Assembly (NCBI GenBank): GCA_025359265.1
Contig: JANYHB010000023.1
Coordinates: 62,001 to 126,000, forward strand
From: Hyphomicrobiales bacterium
Lineage (GTDB): Bacteria > Pseudomonadota > Alphaproteobacteria > Rhizobiales > Aestuariivirgaceae
Length of the DNA stretch: 64,000 bases
Reading direction: 5' to 3'
Position 1 is the stretch's first letter, and every line of letters begins with the position of its first letter. Of this stretch, positions 56,168-64,000 are shown piece by piece. The translations under genes and the position numbers were made by a program. The notes below the pieces were generated by a model. The model did no database searches. It was not told the origin of the DNA and saw only the letters and a program-made list of their open reading frames with translations.

Positions 56168-56852
56168 TGCCCTTGGCTTGGCTCTTCTGCAGTTCTTGCT
56201 GTAATGGCTTATCGGGAAATACCAGCCCCATGGAAATCACCAATTTCAAGCCATCTTCCACGCTGATGTCGAGTATTTTTACCTCCTCATGATCGGCGAA
56301 GAAAACATAACCTGAGGTTGGATTGGGAGTGGTTGAAATATATATGGCAAACATTTTGCGCCCCGCCGGAAAGCCCACCTCGCTGCTATCAACTTCGCGT
56401 GAAATGAAAGCTAAGGACCAGATGCCCTTACGCGGCCATTCAACCAGGCAAACTTGCCTGAATGATGCCCCCTGATCAGAAAACAAAGTTTCGAAGATCT
56501 GTTTGGAACCCTTGTAGAGGGAGCGAACGACAGGCGTTGAGTTAAGCAATTTGTCCCAAAGGGCCAGCACGGTGCGGCCAACAAGGTTCGCCGCAAGAAA
56601 GCCCACGAGCGTAATAACCAGAATTGCGACAATAAGGCCAAATCCTGGAATTTTGAACGGCAAGTAAGTATCGGGATTATAGGCATTGGGGAACATTGGT
56701 TTGACGAGACTATCAAACTTTTCAATAAACCACAGGGTGGCCCAAAGCGTAATTGCGGCTGGGGCAATGATCACGAGGCCGGTGAAAAAATACCGCCGAA
56801 GGCGCGGAAACCTTGCAATGCGAAGTACTGGTTTGGGTTCTTCCGTGCTCAT
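56145..56852 (-). CDS. DUF502 family membrane protein
   Basis: From the ATG at 56852 the protein is 235 residues. It has two membrane helices (RRYFFTGLVIIAPAAITLWATLWFI and GLIVAILVITLVGFLAANLVGR) followed by the DUF502 signature PVVRSLYKGSKQIFETLFSD and then a soluble beta-rich part with FPAGRKMFAIYISTTPNPTSGYVFF. The family is widespread and its function unknown; in alphaproteobacteria it is a neighbour of recG. The 11 codons upstream of the chosen Met are not protein-like. Confidence 0.9.
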   Translation of the reverse strand: MSTEEPKPVLRIARFPRLRRYFFTGLVIIAPAAITLWATLWFIEKFDSLVKPMFPNAYNPDTYLPFKIPGFGLIVAILVITLVGFLAANLVGRTVLALWDKLLNSTPVVRSLYKGSKQIFETLFSDQGASFRQVCLVEWPRKGIWSLAFISREVDSSEVGFPAGRKMFAIYISTTPNPTSGYVFFADHEEVKILDISVEDGLKLVISMGLVFPDKPLQQELQKSQAKGISRKSKA

Positions 56853-56900
56853 GCTTTTGTGATGCCAGTGTGTGGGCCACAATTCAAGGGTTAGGGCCGC

Positions 56901-57806
56901 CTATTGTCCTTGATCCATGGGGTTTTGCTCATTCCACACGCGGGCACGCGCCTCAGCCTCTATGCGTGTTTCTTCTGTTGCGGCAAATCTCAGTTCGCTT
57001 AACCTTTCTCTAATTTCTTGGTTTTCATCCGGGCGGGCTGCCTGGGCTGCAACCAAATACCAGGTTAGAGCCTTTGTGTCGTCTTTCGGCACAATTTCGC
57101 CCTTCGCACAAAGCTCACCCATATAGGCTGCTGCCTCAGCCGAATGTTTGCGAATTGCAGCGTTCAGCCATTTCAGGCCTTGCTGAGGGTTTTCTGTAAT
57201 GCCGTCGCCCTCAATCGACATAACTGCAAGTCCGTAGAATGCACGGGGATGCCCATAGTTCGTCGCCATTTGCAAATAGGTGCGGGCAGCAGCTTGTGGG
57301 CTGGCTTTCAATTTTGCTGTGGGAATGCCCAGACGCAAATCATCAGCCACACGAATTTTGGCATCTACCATAATGCGCAGGCGGTATGGGTCCTGTTCAT
57401 CTGGATTGAATTGATCTGCAACACGCTGAAAATATGAAAATGAAATGGCCGCATCGGCCGGCACGCCGCGCCCCAAGCGGTACATATGTCCGAGATACCA
57501 GTCGGCCACCATATTGCCATCTTCAGAGGCACGCAAAAAAGCTGTTCGTGCACGATCGTAGTCACGCTTGGTGTAGGCATCACGGCCTTGCTTGAGGTCG
57601 TTTGTCCAAAAAGGCGTTATGTCGAGTTTAGGTAAATGCAAATCTGGGTGTGGAAGACGGATTTCAGGTGCGTCTCCAAAAAAATTAAACAACCCCCCAA
57701 AAAACCCTTCGGCAGTTGCGTGAAGCGGCATCGCCAGTGTGAGAATCTGAAAAAGCACAAGAAAGCGCAACCGCGCCTCAAGCTTTCTCTTTGTCACTAC
57801 CTTCAT
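56901..57806 (-). CDS. Periplasmic Sel1-repeat protein (ExoR-like)
   Basis: The 301-residue protein has a signal peptide (RFLVLFQILTLAMPLHATA) and four or five Sel1-like repeats, with signatures such as NMVADWYLGHMYRLGRGVPADAAISFSYFQRVA and PQQGLKWLNAAIRKHSAEAAAYMGELCAKG. The repeat order and the short DAYTKRDYDRARTAFLRASEDG entry resemble rhizobial ExoR, the periplasmic inhibitor of the ExoS/ChvG sensor kinase. A C-terminal extension of about 50 residues with RIEAEARARVWNEQN is not typical of ExoR. Its role here is inferred from the fold, and no sensor kinase is near. Confidence 0.75.
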   Translation of the reverse strand: MKVVTKRKLEARLRFLVLFQILTLAMPLHATAEGFFGGLFNFFGDAPEIRLPHPDLHLPKLDITPFWTNDLKQGRDAYTKRDYDRARTAFLRASEDGNMVADWYLGHMYRLGRGVPADAAISFSYFQRVADQFNPDEQDPYRLRIMVDAKIRVADDLRLGIPTAKLKASPQAAARTYLQMATNYGHPRAFYGLAVMSIEGDGITENPQQGLKWLNAAIRKHSAEAAAYMGELCAKGEIVPKDDTKALTWYLVAAQAARPDENQEIRERLSELRFAATEETRIEAEARARVWNEQNPMDQGQ

Positions 57807-57952
57807 TGCCGGTCACTCTTGCCCGCTCGCCATCAGGAAGCTGGGGCATAATTAGTTGGTTGTATAACAGTTTAACAGGCGAGACGGCATAAATGGGGCG
57901 GTTCCGAGATTGGCCAACGCCACATAACTGCAAGCGTAGTTATTTCTGGGCG

Positions 57953-57970
57953 TGTTGCAGCGCTGCAACA
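57953..57970. promoter_or_regulatory. Perfect 18-base palindrome TGTTGCAGCGCTGCAACA after gyrA
   Basis: The two halves are exact inverted copies with no spacer, one base from the gyrA stop codon. A second inverted repeat, ATAACT (57924-57929) with AGTTAT (57938-57943), lies 10 bases further along in the minus-strand direction. Neither is followed by a T-run. It can form a stem-loop in RNA and might help terminate gyrA transcription, or bind a dimeric protein. It shares CTGCAACA with the phasin upstream repeat. Confidence 0.4.
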
Positions 57971-57971
57971 G

Positions 57972-60764
57972 TTATGGCTCGGCTGTGTTTACAGTTTGGT
58001 CGTCTGGATCAACCGGCCCTTCGCTAACGCACTCAACTGAAACCACGTGTTCATCAGCAGCGGTGTTTATAATGATAACGCCTTGGGTGGAACGGCCCGC
58101 CAAACGAATATCATGCACCGGGCAACGGATGACTTGTCCGCCATCCGTCACCAGCATAAGTTCATCTTTTTCTATTACTGGAAAAGATGCAACGAGTTCG
58201 CCATTGCGCTGGTTCACCGCCATTGCCGTAATGCCTTTGCCGCCACGGCCGGTAATCCGATAATCATAAGAGGAGGTGCGTTTACCATAACCATTGGTTG
58301 AGACTGTCAGAATTACCTGTTCAGCGGCCTGCATTTCGGCATAGCGTTCCGCCGAAAGCGTAAAGGTTTCTGATCCCACTTCTTCATCGGCGGGGGTGAT
58401 GGCTTCGACCTCGCCAACCGCAGCGCGTGACTTTTTGATGAAGGCATAGCGCTCATCCGGTGTGGCTTCGATGTGCTTCAGAATGGACAGAGATATAATT
58501 TTATCACCTTCGGCCAGACGGATGCCGCGTACGCCGGTTGAACCACGGCTTTGGAAAACGCGTACTTCGGTTGCGGCAAAGCGAATGCACTGGCCTTTGG
58601 CGGTGGTGAGCAAGATGTCATCTGCGTCTGAACAAGTTTCAACGCCCACGAGGGCATCCTCTCCCTCCAGCTTCATGGCGATTTTGCCATTACGATTGAT
58701 GCTTTCGAAATCGGCCAATTCGTTGCGGCGCACGTCGCCTGACTTCGTGGAAAAGATAATTTGAAGTTGCGCCCAGCTGGCTTCGTCCTCGGGCATTGGC
58801 ATAATTGTCGTGATGCGCTCACCCTGCTCTAAAGGCAGCAGATTGATCATGGCTTTGCCGCGCGCCTGTGGATTACCCACGGGCAGCCGCCAGGTTTTCA
58901 ATTTATAGACTGTGCCTCTGGATGAGAAGAACAGAATAGGCGTGTGAGTATTGGCCACAAACAGCTTCGTGATAAAATCCTCGTCACGCACTTGCGCGCC
59001 AGCCCGGCCCTTGCCGCCGCGCTTTTGGGCGCGGTAGGCGGATAAGGGAACACGCTTCACATATCCTGCATGAGAAACCGTCACCACCACGTCTTCGCGC
59101 TGGATCAAGTCCTCGTCTTCCACCTCGCCATCATTCTCTTCAATGGCGGTGCGACGCGGCGTGGCAAAATTGCTTTTAACTTCTTCGAGCTCATTCTTGA
59201 TAATCGTCTGCACGCGGGCACGGCTGGCCAGAATGGCAAGACAGTCTTTTATCTCAAGCGCCAGTTTTTCCAATTCTTCGGAGATTTCATCCAAGCCCAA
59301 CTGGGTAAGCCTCGCAAGGCGCAGCTCCAAAATGGCGCGGGCTTGCTCATCGGATAGAAGATAGGTGCCGTCGGCGCGCAGGGTATGGCGCGGATCTGCG
59401 ATGAGCATGATCAAAGGCTCAAGCATTTTTGCAGGCCAGGCGCGGGCCATCAATGCGGCGCGGGCCTCGCCCGTGTCTTTTGAGGCACGGATCAATTTGA
59501 TGATTTCATCAATATTGGCAACGGCAATGGCAAGGCCAACCAACACATGCGCCCTGTCGCGGGCTTTGCGCAGCAGGAATTTGGTGCGGCGGGTCACAAC
59601 CTCCTCGCGGAAAGTGATGAATGCCTTGAGCAAGTCAATCAGCGTGAGTTGCTCTGGCCGTCCCCGGTTGAGGGCAATGTTGTTGACGCTGAAGGTGCTT
59701 TGAAGTTGCGAAAAACGCCAAAGTTGATTGAGCACCACATCAGCCTCTGCGTCGCGGCGCAGTTCGATCACCACGCGCACACCCTCACGGCTGCTCTCAT
59801 CGCGAATATCGGAAATGCCTTCAATGGTCTTATCGCGGATCAAATCCGCGATTTTTTCCACCATCGTCGATTTGTTCACCTGATAGGGGACTTCCGTGAC
59901 AACCAGTGCGTGGCGATCTTTGCGGATCTCTTGCACTTCCACTTTTGAGCGCAAGGTAATGGAGCCGCGCCCTGTACCAAAAGCGCTTTTGATGCCGGCA
60001 CGCCCCAGAATGATGCCGCCCGTCGGAAAGTCTGGGCCCGGAATGATGGGCAAAAGTTCTTCGAAGGTGATGGCGGGATTGTCCATTACCGCCAAAGTGG
60101 CATCGATCACCTCGCCCAAATTATGTGGGGCCATGTTGGTGGCCATGCCCACGGCAATGCCGCCTGCACCATTGACCAGCAAGTTGGGAAAGGCGGCAGG
60201 AAGAACTGAAGGTTCCTGAAATTCGTTGGAATAGTTGACGTTAAAATCAACAGTATCTTTGTCGAGGTCATCCAGCATTGGCATTGCCGCCTTGGCAAGC
60301 CTGCTTTCAGTGTAACGATCTGCGGCCGGCGGATCGCCATCCATAGAGCCAAAGTTGCCCTGTCCATCAACCAGTGGCAGCCGAAGTGAAAAATCCTGCG
60401 CCATTCGAACAAGCGCATCGTAGATAGCGAGGTTGCCATGCGGGTGATATTTACCCATAACATCGCCAACAATACGTGCGGATTTTTTGTATGGCTTATC
60501 AGGCGTAAAGCCATTTTCATACATCGTATAAAGAATGCGGCGGTGCACTGGTTTCAGGCCATCGCGCACATCTGGCAGTGCGCGAGAAACAATCACGCTC
60601 ATCGCATAATCGAGGTAAGACTTTTTCATCTCCTCTTCGATGGTGATCAGGGAAATTTCATTCGGATTGGCAGGCGGGAGCGCCTGCTTGTCGTTTTCGT
60701 CTTTGGCCACTGAAGCTTGGTTACCTTGCGTTTTGCCGTGCCCAAAACGCTCCCATCCGATCAT
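57972..60764 (-). CDS. gyrA: DNA gyrase subunit A
   Basis: The 930-residue subunit introduces negative supercoils with GyrB. The catalytic Tyr is about 151 in [10 protein letters not shown]. The quinolone-determining region reads [10 protein letters not shown], so the positions equivalent to E. coli Asp82 and Ser83 are Asn and Leu, while Asp87 is kept. The C-terminal domain begins after about residue 520 and has the GyrA-box QKRGGKG (with [12 protein letters not shown]). The start at 60764 ([11 protein letters not shown]) has no clear ribosome site, and a GTG 18 codons later is a possible alternative. Confidence 0.96.
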   Translation of the reverse strand: MIGWERFGHGKTQGNQASVAKDENDKQALPPANPNEISLITIEEEMKKSYLDYAMSVIVSRALPDVRDGLKPVHRRILYTMYENGFTPDKPYKKSARIVGDVMGKYHPHGNLAIYDALVRMAQDFSLRLPLVDGQGNFGSMDGDPPAADRYTESRLAKAAMPMLDDLDKDTVDFNVNYSNEFQEPSVLPAAFPNLLVNGAGGIAVGMATNMAPHNLGEVIDATLAVMDNPAITFEELLPIIPGPDFPTGGIILGRAGIKSAFGTGRGSITLRSKVEVQEIRKDRHALVVTEVPYQVNKSTMVEKIADLIRDKTIEGISDIRDESSREGVRVVIELRRDAEADVVLNQLWRFSQLQSTFSVNNIALNRGRPEQLTLIDLLKAFITFREEVVTRRTKFLLRKARDRAHVLVGLAIAVANIDEIIKLIRASKDTGEARAALMARAWPAKMLEPLIMLIADPRHTLRADGTYLLSDEQARAILELRLARLTQLGLDEISEELEKLALEIKDCLAILASRARVQTIIKNELEEVKSNFATPRRTAIEENDGEVEDEDLIQREDVVVTVSHAGYVKRVPLSAYRAQKRGGKGRAGAQVRDEDFITKLFVANTHTPILFFSSRGTVYKLKTWRLPVGNPQARGKAMINLLPLEQGERITTIMPMPEDEASWAQLQIIFSTKSGDVRRNELADFESINRNGKIAMKLEGEDALVGVETCSDADDILLTTAKGQCIRFAATEVRVFQSRGSTGVRGIRLAEGDKIISLSILKHIEATPDERYAFIKKSRAAVGEVEAITPADEEVGSETFTLSAERYAEMQAAEQVILTVSTNGYGKRTSSYDYRITGRGGKGITAMAVNQRNGELVASFPVIEKDELMLVTDGGQVIRCPVHDIRLAGRSTQGVIIINTAADEHVVSVECVSEGPVDPDDQTVNTAEP

Positions 60765-60860
60765 CAGAATCGGGTGGGTTTAGGACACGATGGAGTTTAG
60801 ACTTTTCGGGCCTTGCGAGCAATCAAAAGGGCTTGGTCAAACTGCGTTGGTTTGATGAAA

Positions 60861-61211
60861 TCAGCGTTTTATGGTGAATACACTACCGCGCCATTGATAG
60901 CCTTCATCAATCAGGCTTTCGCATTGAAGTTTATGGTCGAGCCAGCGCTTAAAAACCACACAAAACTTGTCGCCTCTGATGCTCCAGCGCCCGGTATCAT
61001 GGTCGCCCTTGTCGGTGGTGCCTGAAACCGCACCATTAGCCTTTAATACCACCGTCAATTTGACCTTGTTCGCCACACTCACATGAAAGGTGCCGGGGGC
61101 CAGTTTCCTGAGTTCGGCAGCGCCCATCGTGTCGGCTTGGGCCGTATTGCAAGCGGCCGTTGCAAAAGCAAAAATCGTTGAAGAAAACCGCATTCCAAAA
61201 GTGTTCATCAT
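60861..61211 (-). CDS. Small exported protein of unknown function (116 aa)
   Basis: It starts with a signal peptide (about MRFSSTIFAFATAACNTAQA). The mature domain of about 90 residues is beta-rich: FHVSVANKVKLTVVLKANGAVSGTTDKGDHDTGRWSIRGDKFCVVFKRWLDHKLQCESLID. The pattern of a glycine-rich loop, W-x-I-x-G-D-x-F-C-V, and a second Cys recalls the DUF995 type of small periplasmic proteins in rhizobia, an analogy only. It lies 96 bases upstream of gyrA and 33 bases downstream of the DUF1176 gene on the same strand. Confidence 0.6.
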   Translation of the reverse strand: MMNTFGMRFSSTIFAFATAACNTAQADTMGAAELRKLAPGTFHVSVANKVKLTVVLKANGAVSGTTDKGDHDTGRWSIRGDKFCVVFKRWLDHKLQCESLIDEGYQWRGSVFTIKR

Positions 61212-61244
61212 CGGTAACCATTTCCATTTGGCGATTTAGCACCG

Positions 61245-62276
61245 TTACTTTACAATCAATCGACCGTTTTTCACCACGGTCACAGCGTTGTGCTGATCAT
61301 CATACGTTGGGTCAATATCGTAGTCTTTCAGCAAAAACCCGCCGTCGTCAAATATCCAAGTGCCGCTGGATGAGGCATCGGCCACGCCGCGCCATTTGGC
61401 AAATTCGCTGATAGACTGGCTGGCGGGGTCAAATCCGGCGTTGGTCAGTTCAGTGCTCGCCGCAAAGCCCTTGAACGTCATCGATTTCAGCTTGGCATTT
61501 TCTTGATCGGAATAGGTGTAGTTGAATTGCGGTGCGGCGAAGCTCAGTCGCTGTAAGCCAAGTGCGCCTGCGTCGAGATAAAACACGAAGGACTCGTTAT
61601 AGGCCGCCATGGTGCATGAAAAGACAAAGAGTGTGGCCTTGTTGTCGGTCTGGTCTGGTGCAGCATCTTTCGGTTTGTATTTGATCACATGGACTTCGGG
61701 TTCATTGAGGCCAGCCAACGTGTCTGCCACTTTTTCGCAAGCGCCCTTCGTCTCGGAAACAAATTTTGCCTTGGCGGTCTCCACCGTTGCCGCAATGGCG
61801 CCTGCATCTGGTGGTGCATCACCGCATTTTGGCAACGAATAACGCGAAAAGTCGTCCTTTTTAATCGGTTTCAGTTTAGCACTTTCAATGTGCAGCGGTG
61901 TGTAGGGTGGCTCTTGAGCGGCAGCATTGACTTGGCGCAACACATAGCAACCAGCGAAATAGCTTGCCGTGTCTTTGGCATCTTTGGCGCGAATGGCCAC
62001 GGGCACATTGAAGAAAGTTGAGCCGGCGGCCCCATCGCCAGATACCTCGCCCACAAGCACGTCAACATGCTCGGTGTTTTCAAAGCCTTTGCGGTAAGTT
62101 GCAAAGTCCTTGGCTGGTGCATCGCCGTAATAACTCCAAGCCCGGGCATATTCATGATTGTTGATAGCGCTGTAGAGTGAGCGGATAAGGCTTTCTGGAG
62201 ACGAGCGATCATCATCGGCTTTGGCGGCTGAGTTGATAAGCGCCAAACTAATGAGCAACAGGGTCAAAGATTTCAT
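61245..62276 (-). CDS. Periplasmic protein with DUF1176-like C-terminal domain
   Basis: The 343-residue protein has a signal peptide (MKSLTLLLISLALINSAAKA). The first half resembles an NTF2-like module (PESLIRSLYSAINNHEYARAWSYYG); the rest has a beta-rich region with VIKYKPKDAAPDQTDNKATLFVFSCTMAAYNESFVFYLDAGALGLQRLSFAAP and ends SSGTWIFDDGGFLLKDYDIDP, which matches the DUF1176 pattern (GTWxxDG...). Several Cys are present. The function is not known. It lies just upstream of the small exported protein, in the same orientation. Confidence 0.7.
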   Translation of the reverse strand: MKSLTLLLISLALINSAAKADDDRSSPESLIRSLYSAINNHEYARAWSYYGDAPAKDFATYRKGFENTEHVDVLVGEVSGDGAAGSTFFNVPVAIRAKDAKDTASYFAGCYVLRQVNAAAQEPPYTPLHIESAKLKPIKKDDFSRYSLPKCGDAPPDAGAIAATVETAKAKFVSETKGACEKVADTLAGLNEPEVHVIKYKPKDAAPDQTDNKATLFVFSCTMAAYNESFVFYLDAGALGLQRLSFAAPQFNYTYSDQENAKLKSMTFKGFAASTELTNAGFDPASQSISEFAKWRGVADASSSGTWIFDDGGFLLKDYDIDPTYDDQHNAVTVVKNGRLIVK

Positions 62277-62331
62277 GCAAGCCTCCGCTTTTCAACACCA
62301 TAGCCCAGAAGCCAACTGCGCGCAGCAATGA

Positions 62332-62610
62332 TCACAAAAGAATTGGCGGAAAAGTCCCGGCCTTTTGTCGCTCTTTCCGCAGCGCTGTAAAGGCCCACCA
62401 ATTCAGGGCTTCCCCGGTTCTGGCTTGGTGGATGGCGGCGGCAAAAGTGTCGTGAACACAAGGGTCGTGCCGGGAGGCGGTGATCACGCAAAGCCTGGCA
62501 TAGAGTTTGTCAGCATCCTGGGTGGCCAATTGGGAAACGCTTCTGATGCCCAGCAATTCAAAATCCAAAAGCATGGCCTTGCCGATATTGCGCAAGTCGC
62601 CCAGCGGCAT
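62332..62610 (-). CDS. Helix-hairpin-helix protein of the Cdd1 type (PF11731)
   Basis: From the Met at 62610 the protein is 92 residues: [66 protein letters not shown], followed by NWWAFT. The LRNIGKA helix-hairpin-helix start, LYxxLC, DPCVxD and the Trp pair match the Cdd1 'pathogenicity locus' family. The family name comes from linkage, so it does not show a pathogenic role. It might bind DNA. The ATG overlaps the stop of the VOC gene by one base (TGATG), so the ssb-VOC-Cdd1 genes are coupled. An upstream Met at 62628 is less likely. Confidence 0.72.
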   Translation of the reverse strand: MPLGDLRNIGKAMLLDFELLGIRSVSQLATQDADKLYARLCVITASRHDPCVHDTFAAAIHQARTGEALNWWAFTALRKERQKAGTFPPILL

Positions 62611-62996
62611 CACGCTGGAGCGTGGCATACCGCCTCAATATTGTTGCCATCCAGATCGTAAACGAAAGCACCGTAATAATTGGCGTGGTAATGGGCGCGG
62701 ATGCCGGGTGGGCCGTTGTCTTTGCCGCCCGCAGCCAAGGCTGCTTTGTAAAAGGCATCCACCTGTGCACGGGTTGCAGTGAAGGCCACGTGGCAGTTGC
62801 CTTCGCCAGCTTTCCCGCCACTGATCCAGAAAGTGGGCCGATTATCAAGACCGTAACCACAAGCAGAATGAGTGCCTGTCATCTCTGCCGTTACATCCAT
62901 CAAGCGGGTGATGCCCAAGGGCTTCAATGCAGCGTCAAAAAATACAATGGCTTTTTCAATTTTGCTCACCGGAATGCCCAGATGGTCAATCATCAA
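62610..62996 (-). CDS. VOC (glyoxalase/bleomycin resistance) family protein
   Basis: The 128-residue protein has the two beta-alpha-beta-beta-beta modules: [28 protein letters not shown] with the His metal ligand, [22 protein letters not shown], then [22 protein letters not shown] with the final Glu ligand. It binds a metal and acts on an unknown small molecule, or is a resistance binding protein. It overlaps the ssb stop by 4 bases and the next gene by 1 base. Confidence 0.88.
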   Translation of the reverse strand: MMIDHLGIPVSKIEKAIVFFDAALKPLGITRLMDVTAEMTGTHSACGYGLDNRPTFWISGGKAGEGNCHVAFTATRAQVDAFYKAALAAGGKDNGPPGIRAHYHANYYGAFVYDLDGNNIEAVCHAPA

Positions 62997-63481
62997 AACG
63001 GAACCTCGTCATCAAGATCACGCGAGAAACTTTGTTTGGGCGAACTGCTGCGTGGCTTCTCCATGGGGCTGGATGCACCGAAATCATCGCCTCCGCCATA
63101 AGATGCGCCGCCACTGTCACCGCTGTTCGGTTTGCCGCCCAACATGGTGAGTTCACCACGGAAGTTTTGTAGCACCACTTCGGTTGAGTATTTTTCCACG
63201 CCATCTTTGTCGGTGTATTTGCGGGTTTGCAGTTGGCCCTCGATATAAACGGTCGAACCCTTCTTCAAATATTGCTCTGCCACCTTGGCCAAGTTTTCAT
63301 TGAAGATCACCACACGGTGCCATTCGGTTTTTTCTTTGCGCTCGCCAGAGGATTTATCGCGCCAACTTTCAGATGTGGCGATCGAAATACTCACAATGGG
63401 CTTGCCGTCTTGGGTGTGGCGCACCTCAGGGTCTTTACCCAGATTGCCCACCAGAATTACCTTATTTACTGATCCTGCCAT
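62993..63481 (-). CDS. ssb: Single-stranded DNA-binding protein
   Basis: The 162-residue protein has the OB fold ([80 protein letters not shown]), a Gly/Ser-rich linker, and the acidic tip DDEVPF that binds partner proteins. The ATG at 63481 is preferred to the GTG one codon before; GGGAGAC lies upstream. A GTTC-N7-GTTC SOS box lies 85 bases upstream, so it is probably LexA-controlled. It is followed by the VOC and Cdd1-like genes on the same transcript. Confidence 0.97.
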   Translation of the reverse strand: MAGSVNKVILVGNLGKDPEVRHTQDGKPIVSISIATSESWRDKSSGERKEKTEWHRVVIFNENLAKVAEQYLKKGSTVYIEGQLQTRKYTDKDGVEKYSTEVVLQNFRGELTMLGGKPNSGDSGGASYGGGDDFGASSPMEKPRSSSPKQSFSRDLDDEVPF

Positions 63482-63565
63482 CACTCGTCTCCCGTTACCA
63501 AACCGCTCTTAGCCGCTCTCTCCTCATATGGGCGGCAGAAGAGAATTTCGTCCACAAGAGAATAC

Positions 63566-63580
63566 GTTCACTTTACGTTC
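63566..63580. promoter_or_regulatory. Probable LexA (SOS) box GTTC-N7-GTTC upstream of ssb
   Basis: GTTC at 63566-63569 and GTTC at 63577-63580 with exactly 7 bases between match the alphaproteobacterial LexA site. It lies 85 bases upstream of the ssb start, within the 178-base gap between ssb and the small minus-strand gene. A terminator for that small gene lies beside it (63595-63627). Confidence 0.7.
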
Positions 63581-63594
63581 TGCGTCAAGCGAAA

Positions 63595-63627
63595 AAACAA
63601 GGCCTGCGTTTCCGTCAGGCCTTGTTT
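63595..63627 (-). terminator. Rho-independent terminator (minus strand)
   Basis: ACAAGGCCTG-type arms at 63596-63606 and 63616-63626 pair perfectly over 11 bases (12 with 63595/63627) around a 9-base loop. Read on the minus strand the stem is followed by TTTTTTC. It ends the small minus-strand gene upstream and also insulates ssb from it. Confidence 0.8.
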
Positions 63628-63659
63628 CGTTTGTGGTTGGCTTTAGGGATTTGTGAGAA

Positions 63660-63806
63660 TTACCCACGATAAAATAGCTTCACCAATTTGCCGAGGCGGG
63701 TATCGTGGTGTTTCAGGGCTTTTTCCTGCTTCATGTTGCGCAGCAAGGCCACTGTGTAAACATCTGATACTACGTTTAAAAGTGTCCAGTTCATGACATG
63801 CTCCAT
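63660..63806 (-). CDS. Very small protein (48 aa, up to 53), unknown function
   Basis: The frame reads MEHVMNWTLLNVVSDVYTVA at the start and ends HHDTRLGKLVKLFYRG, with a basic C-terminal helix. GGAG lies 8 bases before the ATG at 63806, and an in-frame Met at 63821 would add 5 residues. A strong terminator on the same strand follows 33 bases after the stop. This gene-like ending, plus the ribosome site, argue that it is real despite its length. A longer overlapping frame (to 63849) looks less protein-like. I do not recognise a family. Confidence 0.5.
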   Translation of the reverse strand: MEHVMNWTLLNVVSDVYTVALLRNMKQEKALKHHDTRLGKLVKLFYRG

Positions 63807-63910
63807 CGTTTGATGCTCCATATCTAAGTTTGTGCGAATGAGAACTCAAACTGCGAAAAGTGACATGAGTTGTAACAAAACCTTACATGGTTGTGATATA
63901 GAGACGAGCA

Positions 63911-64000
63911 ATGGCACGCCGACTCCCCTCTCTTAATGGCCTGAAAGCCTTTGAAGCCGCCGCCCGCGCAGAAAGCTTTACCGACGCGGCAGCCGAGCTA
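63911..64000 (+). CDS. LysR-type transcriptional regulator, N-terminal start (partial)
   Basis: Only the first 30 codons are inside the window. MARRLPSLNGLKAFEAAARAESFTDAAAEL is the start of the winged-helix of GcvA/AmpR-like LysR regulators, which typically read LPSLNALRAFEAAARHLSFTxAAxEL. It is divergent from the small minus-strand gene with 104 bases between. AACTCA (63843-63848) and TGAGTT (63866-63871) form an inverted repeat in that gap and could be an operator, with low support. The target genes lie outside the window. Confidence 0.85.
   Translation, partial: MARRLPSLNGLKAFEAAARAESFTDAAAEL

Noticed and set aside
57972-60764. An acquired quinolone-resistance mutation in gyrA
   Set aside because: The Asn-Leu state may be ancestral in this lineage; one sequence cannot separate that from selection.
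1-64000. CRISPR arrays, insertion sequences, prophage or integrase genes, tRNA or rRNA genes
   Set aside because: No tandem spaced repeats, transposase or phage motifs, and no cloverleaf with a CCA end were found on reading the intergenic regions.

Overview
The window is a stretch of chromosome from an alphaproteobacterium, most likely of the order Hyphomicrobiales (Rhizobiales) or a close relative. The evidence is gene content and order: a ruvX-pyrB-pyrC-plsY-dprA-(small genes)-topA-rnr-DUF983-rpmG block, scpA/scpB/nagZ/SPOR/argS/dgt/erpA/xth, phasin next to a SPOR-tailed D-alanyl-D-alanine carboxypeptidase, EipB (DUF1849), clpA/clpS, homospermidine synthase, an ExoR-like Sel1 protein, and a GTTC-N7-GTTC SOS box ahead of ssb. 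The genes are tightly packed, with many 1-4 base stop/start overlaps. I see no rRNA, tRNA, CRISPR array, insertion sequence, prophage or integrase, so this is core genome rather than an island.

Layout. 0-10 kb: end of a TauE/SafE-like membrane protein, metZ with a rhodanese, a large FAD/GcvT-type amine dehydrogenase, a GH5 glycosidase, a 1-Cys peroxiredoxin, an alginate-lyase-family protein, gatA and gatC (no gatB here), and a GNAT acetyltransferase. 10-24.4 kb: ruvX, pyrB, a pyrC-like gene without its metal ligands, plsY, dprA, a GST, an MFS transporter, a CDF metal transporter with an unusually long tail, topA, rnr, DUF983 and rpmG (55 codons). 24.4-24.9 kb: about 440 bases without a credible gene but with several strong hairpins. 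24.9-34 kb: a minus-strand run scpB-scpA-nagZ-SPOR-argS-dgt, then erpA-xth on plus. 34-40 kb: phasin, carboxypeptidase, J-domain protein and EipB, and a plus-strand operon ridA-gdpd-FemAB-like-HIT. 40-50 kb: clpA, clpS, parE, homospermidine synthase, a triplicated YbjQ-type protein, an orphan YejA-like binding protein and a FrnE-like DsbA. 50-64 kb: mfd-sdhE, recG, DUF502, ExoR-like, gyrA, two exported proteins, a Cdd1-like protein, a VOC protein, ssb, a very small gene, and the first 30 codons of a LysR-type regulator.

Themes. DNA topology, repair and segregation dominate (topA, gyrA, parE, mfd, recG, ruvX, dprA, xth, ssb, scpA/B). Envelope and peptidoglycan upkeep comes next (nagZ, carboxypeptidase, SPOR protein, EipB, plsY, FemAB-like). 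Pyrimidine synthesis and translation support (argS, gatCA, rpmG) fill in.

No striking multi-gene unknown system is visible. The observations I would follow first are the structured gap at 24.5-24.75 kb, the pyrC-like protein with several lost active-site residues, the direct repeat ahead of the phasin gene, the SOS box ahead of ssb, and two proteins built from three tandem copies of one module (YbjQ-like, and the CDF tail). Motif positions were counted by hand; no alignment, folding or search was run.
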